A stretch of DNA of 9,421 bases from Candidatus Nanohaloarchaea archaeon (GTDB lineage: Archaea > EX4484-52 > GLR71), in NCBI GenBank assembly GCA_030636615.1, contig DAOVWP010000017.1:1-9421 (forward strand), in the 5' to 3' direction. Under the pieces are notes generated by a model. That model did no database searches, was not told where the DNA came from, and saw only the letters and a list, made by a program, of their open reading frames with translations. Position 1 is the stretch's first letter, and every line of letters starts with the position of its first letter. The translations under genes and the position numbers were made by a program. Shown here in pieces: positions 6,390 to 9,421 of this stretch.

Positions 6390-6393
6390 ATTT

Positions 6394-6759
6394 ATGAGCC
6401 CAGGATTTTCAGCGCGCAAAAAACCATTTAAGAAACCCAACAAAAAAAAGTATGCCCCTACAGACACTTTTGAAAGGTTGATCCTTCCAAGAGGAAAGGA
6501 AATGCTAGGTATTCTTGACAAGAAAATGGGTTTCGGCAGATATAATGTTTTGTGTGCTGACGGCAAGATAAGGATTTGCCGTGTTCCGGGAAGCAGAAGA
6601 AAAGGTCTATGGCTAAACATTGGTGATTTTATAATAATTGAGCCGTGGGATCTGCAGGGCGACTCACGCGGTGATGTACACTACAAGTATATGAGACACA
6701 TGGTACCGAAATTAGAGGCAAAAGGTCTCCTTAAATGCTTTGAAAATGCTGTTGAATAA
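6394..6759 (+). CDS. Translation initiation factor 1A (aIF1A)
   Basis: Homologue of eIF1A/bacterial IF1, which binds the A site of the small subunit during initiation. The 121-residue protein has a basic N-terminal tail (about 7-20; ARKKPFKKPNKKKY) and an S1-type OB domain (about 25-90; RYNVLCADGKIRICRVPGSRRKGLWLNIGDFIIIEPW) with the family hallmark ICRVPG-RRK-LW. A C-terminal helical part follows (about 95-118; DVHYKYMRHMVPKLEAKG). It is slightly longer than most archaeal members, through the tail. ATG 6394 is set by the GTGAT element; the TTG at 6367 and GTG at 6385 are unlikely. It is the last gene of the aIF2-beta cluster and precedes RIO1, a common archaeal neighbour of aIF1A. Confidence 0.96.
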   Translation: MSPGFSARKKPFKKPNKKKYAPTDTFERLILPRGKEMLGILDKKMGFGRYNVLCADGKIRICRVPGSRRKGLWLNIGDFIIIEPWDLQGDSRGDVHYKYMRHMVPKLEAKGLLKCFENAVE

Positions 6760-6760
6760 A

Positions 6761-6798
6761 CAATTTTTCACAGGATAGACTTCTTTTTATATTTCTTT
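6761..6798 (+). terminator. Possible T-rich terminator after aIF1A
   Basis: The gap after the aIF1A stop has T-rich stretches on the coding strand (TTTTT at 6764-6768, then CTTCTTTTTATATTTCTTT at 6780-6798). Archaeal RNA polymerase often terminates at such runs without a hairpin. The second run overlaps the TATA-like element proposed for RIO1, so only one of the two roles may apply. Confidence 0.3.
6784..6794 (+). promoter_or_regulatory. Candidate TATA box for RIO1
   Basis: TTTTTATATTT in the 69-bp gap before RIO1 would give a start near 6815, about 14 nt before ATG 6829. AGGT at 6815-6818, 10 nt before the ATG, could act as ribosome binding site on a longer transcript from the aIF1A side. 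Confidence 0.35.
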
Positions 6799-6828
6799 GA
6801 CCAAATCTGCCAATAGGTATAAGATATT

Positions 6829-7557
6829 ATGGCGCAGCAAAAGATAATAACAGACAACAAGGTTGTTATGAACTCTCTTGACAATATCAGCTTCAAAGCT
6901 CTCTTCAGCATGAAAGATAAAGGTATTGTTGACACCCTTGGAGGTATTATCCAGTCTGGCAAGGAATCAAACATCTTCTGGGGAACAGATGTGAAGGGTA
7001 ACCCTATAATTGTAAAGATTTATCTGATCAGCTCAAACAGTTTCAACAATATGCTTAACTATATCAAAGGTGATCCAAGATTTTTAGGCATATCTTCAAA
7101 CAAGCGCAAAGTCATATTTGAGTGGTGCAAAAAAGAATTCAGCAATCTTTCGAAATGCAGGAATGTAGGTATGGATGTCCCGGAACCGCTATATTTCAAA
7201 AATAATGTCCTTGTGATGGAGCCGATAATCAGTGAAGACAGATATGCCTTGCCGCTTTCATCTACACCTCTCAATAATCCGAAAGATTTTTTTGAAAAGT
7301 TAAAACATCAGATGAAATTGATGTTGAAAAAAGCCCGCCTTATACATGCAGATTTCAGCGAGTTCAACATTCTTGTAAAACATACAGACAATATCCAGAC
7401 GCCTGTAATAATAGATTTTGGTCAGGCAGTCCTCCCAGAACATCCGAGAGCTGCTTTTTTCCTGAACCGTGATTTAAAGAACATATGCCTCTTCTTCAAC
7501 AAACGCTATGATATGTCTCTTGATCCAAAGAAACTTTTAGAAGAACTGAAAGCATAG
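6829..7557 (+). CDS. rio1: RIO1-type atypical serine protein kinase/ATPase
   Basis: RIO kinases act in late maturation of the small ribosomal subunit. The 242-residue protein shows the RIO1 pattern: P-loop-like GIIQSGKESNIFWG (39-52), ATP-binding lysine K63 in IVKIY, the flexible-loop region followed by GDPRF (81-85), CKKEFSNLSKCRNVGMDVPEP (100-120), catalytic loop HADFSEFN (173-180, D175 and N180) and metal-binding IDFGQAV (195-201, D196). HPRAAFFLNRDLKNI follows. All catalytic residues are present. It resembles archaeal RIO1 rather than RIO2, which carries a winged helix at its N terminus; none is visible here. It follows aIF1A, as in many archaea, but the KH-domain protein that often comes next is absent. 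Its stop is 2 nt from the stop of the convergent glycosyltransferase gene. Confidence 0.95.
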   Translation: MAQQKIITDNKVVMNSLDNISFKALFSMKDKGIVDTLGGIIQSGKESNIFWGTDVKGNPIIVKIYLISSNSFNNMLNYIKGDPRFLGISSNKRKVIFEWCKKEFSNLSKCRNVGMDVPEPLYFKNNVLVMEPIISEDRYALPLSSTPLNNPKDFFEKLKHQMKLMLKKARLIHADFSEFNILVKHTDNIQTPVIIDFGQAVLPEHPRAAFFLNRDLKNICLFFNKRYDMSLDPKKLLEELKA

Positions 7558-7559
7558 AC

Positions 7560-8258
7560 TTAATCCGTAAATCTGTATTTGACAATTGCAAAAAATGCCT
7601 TGATCCCATCACGCCAGTTGATTTTCTTACCCTCTTCAAATGAGCGTGGACTGTAATTTATAGGCACTTCCATAATTCTGCAACCTTTCTTGATAAGCTT
7701 TGCAGTGATTTCCGGCTCAATCCTAAAACCATTTTCTCTAAGCTTGATTGATTTGATCACATCAGAGTTAACGCACTTATAACATGTTTCCATATCTCCG
7801 ATATTCCTGAAATACAGTACAGAGATAATCAGTGACAATATTTTATTTCCAAAATAATGATGAGGTATCTTCCACTTATTGCTTGCTTTCTTGAACCTGT
7901 TACCATATACGGCATCCGCTTTACCAGCTATAAGAGGCTTCAAGAGTTTTGAGTACTCTTCTGGATCATACTCAAGATCAGAATCTTGTATAATAAAAAA
8001 ATCCCCATTTATCTCCTTGATACCTCTCCGTATAGCTGATCCTTTCCCTCCGTTCTTTTTCCTCACAAGTTTGGTATACAGATCTCTTCTTTTCTTAAGT
8101 ATTTTATTAGTGGAATCGCTGCTCCCGTCATCGACAACAATTATCTCTTTTTTCACACCAAGCCCTGATATATTAACTGCATTTACCTTTTCAAGTATTT
8201 CAACAATAGTCTCCTCTTCATTATATGCAGGAACAATAACAGAAAGAACAGTTCTCAT
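7560..8258 (-). CDS. Family 2 glycosyltransferase, polyprenyl-phosphate sugar synthase-like
   Basis: This 232-residue GT-A fold enzyme should transfer a sugar from a nucleotide sugar, probably onto a polyprenyl (dolichyl) phosphate on the cytoplasmic face. The sequence begins with the GT2 signature LSVIVPAYNEEETI (5-18), then VVDDGSSDST (41-50), NGGKGSAIRRGI (69-80), the metal-binding DSD (92-94) in IIQDSDLEYDP, and VYGNRF (117-122). DMETCYK (155-161) and ENGFRIEPEI (175-184) follow. The end, VPINYSPRSFEEGKKINWRDG, is typical of DPM/DPG-like members. There is no C-terminal membrane anchor, so it is a soluble single-domain form. ATG 8258 is supported by a TATA box centred 26 nt upstream (leaderless). 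It is divergent from a polytopic membrane protein that may use lipid-linked sugars. Donor and acceptor cannot be read from the sequence. Confidence 0.93.
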   Translation of the reverse strand: MRTVLSVIVPAYNEEETIVEILEKVNAVNISGLGVKKEIIVVDDGSSDSTNKILKKRRDLYTKLVRKKNGGKGSAIRRGIKEINGDFFIIQDSDLEYDPEEYSKLLKPLIAGKADAVYGNRFKKASNKWKIPHHYFGNKILSLIISVLYFRNIGDMETCYKCVNSDVIKSIKLRENGFRIEPEITAKLIKKGCRIMEVPINYSPRSFEEGKKINWRDGIKAFFAIVKYRFTD

Positions 8259-8277
8259 TTTAAAAAATGCTTGCAGA

Positions 8278-8289
8278 ATATATTTAAAT
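8278..8289. promoter_or_regulatory. Shared divergent TATA box for glycosyltransferase and membrane protein
   Basis: ATATATTTAAAT contains the palindrome ATTTAAAT. On the minus strand its centre is about 26 nt before the ATG at 8258, fitting a leaderless transcript. On the plus strand it would start near 8310 and give a leader of about 35 nt carrying the ribosome binding site at 8334-8338. One element may serve both genes. A weaker plus-strand alternative is TTTTATCTATAA at 8304-8315. Confidence 0.5.
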
Positions 8290-8333
8290 GTATTGAGACT
8301 GATTTTATCTATAACGACTTTTCTGGAAAACTT

Positions 8334-8338
8334 AGGTG
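8334..8338 (+). promoter_or_regulatory. Ribosome binding site supporting the TTG start at 8345
   Basis: AGGTG matches the core of GGAGGTGAT and is 6 nt before TTG 8345. The nearer ATG at 8341 is out of frame and reaches a stop after seven codons (MIAKKNQ), so the site points to TTG. Confidence 0.6.
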
Positions 8339-8344
8339 TGATGA

Positions 8345-9421
8345 TTGCGAAAAAAAATCAATAAGAACTATATCTATATTGGGATTATAGTCCTTTTAAC
8401 ATTTCTTATAACTTCAAACATAGCATGGCTTAATCCTGCACCGGATAAAGGCGTAAAAATAAAGTTTCCTGAAAAAATACCATTTATGTGGCAGTATAAT
8501 CTTGATGCAGGTCTTGAGATAAAATCAGCAGCTTTTTTCCCAGATTATTTCAGAGAGGATCCTTCTCGCGTCAGCAGACCAGTATATCCATTTTTAAGCC
8601 ATACTTTTGGATTCATCGCAACCTGGTGGGTCCCGTTTTTTATAGATATAAATCCTGTGCTGTTCTCTTTTATATCTGCGGCAACAGGATATGTGATCCT
8701 TCACTTGCTCGTTTGTTTTATCGGAGGAATAATCCTGTTTAAGCTCCTGCGCGAATTTATAGGGACAAAAGCAGCCCTTCTTACAGTTGCATTGATGTAT
8801 TTTCATAAATACTTCATTATGTTTATGGGTATATATCATACTGGAGACCTTCAGTTCTTGACTGCAGTGTTTGCCACTTATATGTTGTATGATATTGCAA
8901 AAAAATATTCTCACAAGAAAAATATAATCTATTCATTTATAATCGGTACAATTTATCTTTCAAAACAGGTTTACGCCATATATTTAGCTATAATTCTTTT
9001 CGCACTTATAAACAAGCGGTTTAAAGAGACAGGTATAAGTATAATCTCTCAGTTCATGCCGCTTGCAATCTGGCTTGTCATTTTAAAAATAATAGATATC
9101 CCATACTTTAACCTTGACATAGAAGCCAATCACTTAGTCTGGATATTTAACGACCTGATATTCAGGGCACCAGTTGAGATCATTAAGGTTGGTATAACAA
9201 GTATGTATTCTTTTTTTATACAACTGGCAAATTATTATTCGTTCTGGCTACTTCTTCCAGGTGCAGCATTAGTCTATTTGTACAATGATAAAAAGATTAA
9301 CAGATACCATATCTGTTTCATATTGATCTTCTTTTTATCCTGTTTTGCGCAGATGTTTGCAGCTAATCGTTATTTCGCTTACATGGTCGGAGATCTTTCC
9401 TTTGTTATTTTTGGACTTTCC
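8345..9421 (+). CDS. Polytopic membrane protein, GT-C glycosyltransferase-like, N-terminal 359 residues (runs off right edge)
   Basis: The frame from TTG 8345 is open to the end of the window, so the C terminus is missing. A first membrane helix (about 10-29) is followed by a long polar loop (about 30-84) with acidic residues and the motif SRPVYPFL (77-84). Further hydrophobic helices lie near 86-100, 103-135, 143-163, 168-184, 194-222, 232-250, 283-312 and 321-338. A large first outer loop containing an R-x-YP motif, then many helices, resembles GT-C membrane glycosyltransferases and related uncharacterised proteins that use polyprenyl-linked sugars. The divergent neighbour is a GT2 that could make such a donor. 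No family signature is decisive, and a non-enzymatic membrane protein is possible. The start rests on AGGTG 6 nt upstream; an A8 run at 8350-8357 keeps the nearby ATG out of frame. Confidence 0.7.
   Translation, partial: MRKKINKNYIYIGIIVLLTFLITSNIAWLNPAPDKGVKIKFPEKIPFMWQYNLDAGLEIKSAAFFPDYFREDPSRVSRPVYPFLSHTFGFIATWWVPFFIDINPVLFSFISAATGYVILHLLVCFIGGIILFKLLREFIGTKAALLTVALMYFHKYFIMFMGIYHTGDLQFLTAVFATYMLYDIAKKYSHKKNIIYSFIIGTIYLSKQVYAIYLAIILFALINKRFKETGISIISQFMPLAIWLVILKIIDIPYFNLDIEANHLVWIFNDLIFRAPVEIIKVGITSMYSFFIQLANYYSFWLLLPGAALVYLYNDKKINRYHICFILIFFLSCFAQMFAANRYFAYMVGDLSFVIFGLS

Noticed and set aside
6060..6620. 186-residue open frame on the minus strand
   Set aside because: It is antisense to both NMD3-like and aIF1A, which are clearly coding, and has no family features or plausible promoter.
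8338..8344. GTGATGA resembling a C box of an archaeal C/D guide RNA
   Set aside because: No CTGA D box or second box pair follows at suitable distance; the bases are better explained as part of the ribosome binding region.
7879..8364. 161-residue plus-strand open frame opposite the glycosyltransferase
   Set aside because: It is mainly the complement of well-supported GT2 codons; its end only coincides with the short frame stopping in the A8 region.
1..9421. CRISPR array, insertion sequence, tRNA or intein
   Set aside because: No regularly spaced repeats, transposase frame or cloverleaf was seen, and the MCM and RIO1 motifs are continuous with no intein insertion.

Overview
This window is an AT-rich piece of an archaeal genome. 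The evidence is the gene set: TATA-binding protein, a single-polypeptide MCM helicase, the initiation factors aIF2-beta and aIF1A, an NMD3-like ribosome biogenesis protein, the archaeal DUF424 protein and a RIO1 kinase. Short promoters also show TATA-like boxes about 25 nt before leaderless starts. The content does not settle the phylum. I see no rRNA, tRNA, CRISPR array, insertion sequence or intein.

Layout. (a) 1-219, minus strand: the 5' part of an unrecognised membrane-anchored protein that runs off the left edge. It is divergent from (b) a small membrane protein of the YdjM/DUF457 putative metal-dependent hydrolase type (342-752). (c) 753-879 is a 127-bp promoter-rich spacer with several TATA boxes and a 12-bp inverted repeat, leading into (d) TBP (880-1422). 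(e) A compact replication cluster follows: MCM (1491-3542), a HAD phosphatase (3551-4243), and an OB-fold plus winged-helix protein resembling RPA-associated proteins (4251-4955). (f) Next is a translation and ribosome-assembly cluster: aIF2-beta (5003-5413), DUF424 (about 5428-5712), NMD3-like (5715-6374), aIF1A (6394-6759) and RIO1 (6829-7557). (g) A family 2 glycosyltransferase on the minus strand (7560-8258) converges on RIO1 with only 2 nt between the stop codons. (h) Divergent from it, a polytopic membrane protein with GT-C-like character starts at 8345 and runs off the right edge.

How the genes fit together. Regions d to f are informational core genes on one strand: transcription initiation (TBP), the replicative helicase with a possible single-strand-binding partner, and then initiation factors alongside factors for large-subunit (NMD3) and small-subunit (RIO1) maturation. 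The two end regions are envelope-type genes: membrane proteins and a polyprenol-linked glycosyltransferase pair. Translation starts fall into two classes. Promoter-proximal genes look leaderless, with a TATA-like box about 25-28 nt upstream. Most of the others carry Shine-Dalgarno elements matching parts of GGAGGTGAT, and two of these use TTG.

The most interesting points are the symmetric operator-like repeats in front of TBP, the uncharacterised HAD and OB-fold partners in the MCM operon, and the compositionally different unknown gene at the left edge. There is also an A8 tract at the start of the right-edge membrane protein that decides between an ATG and a TTG start. I found no clearly novel multi-gene system.
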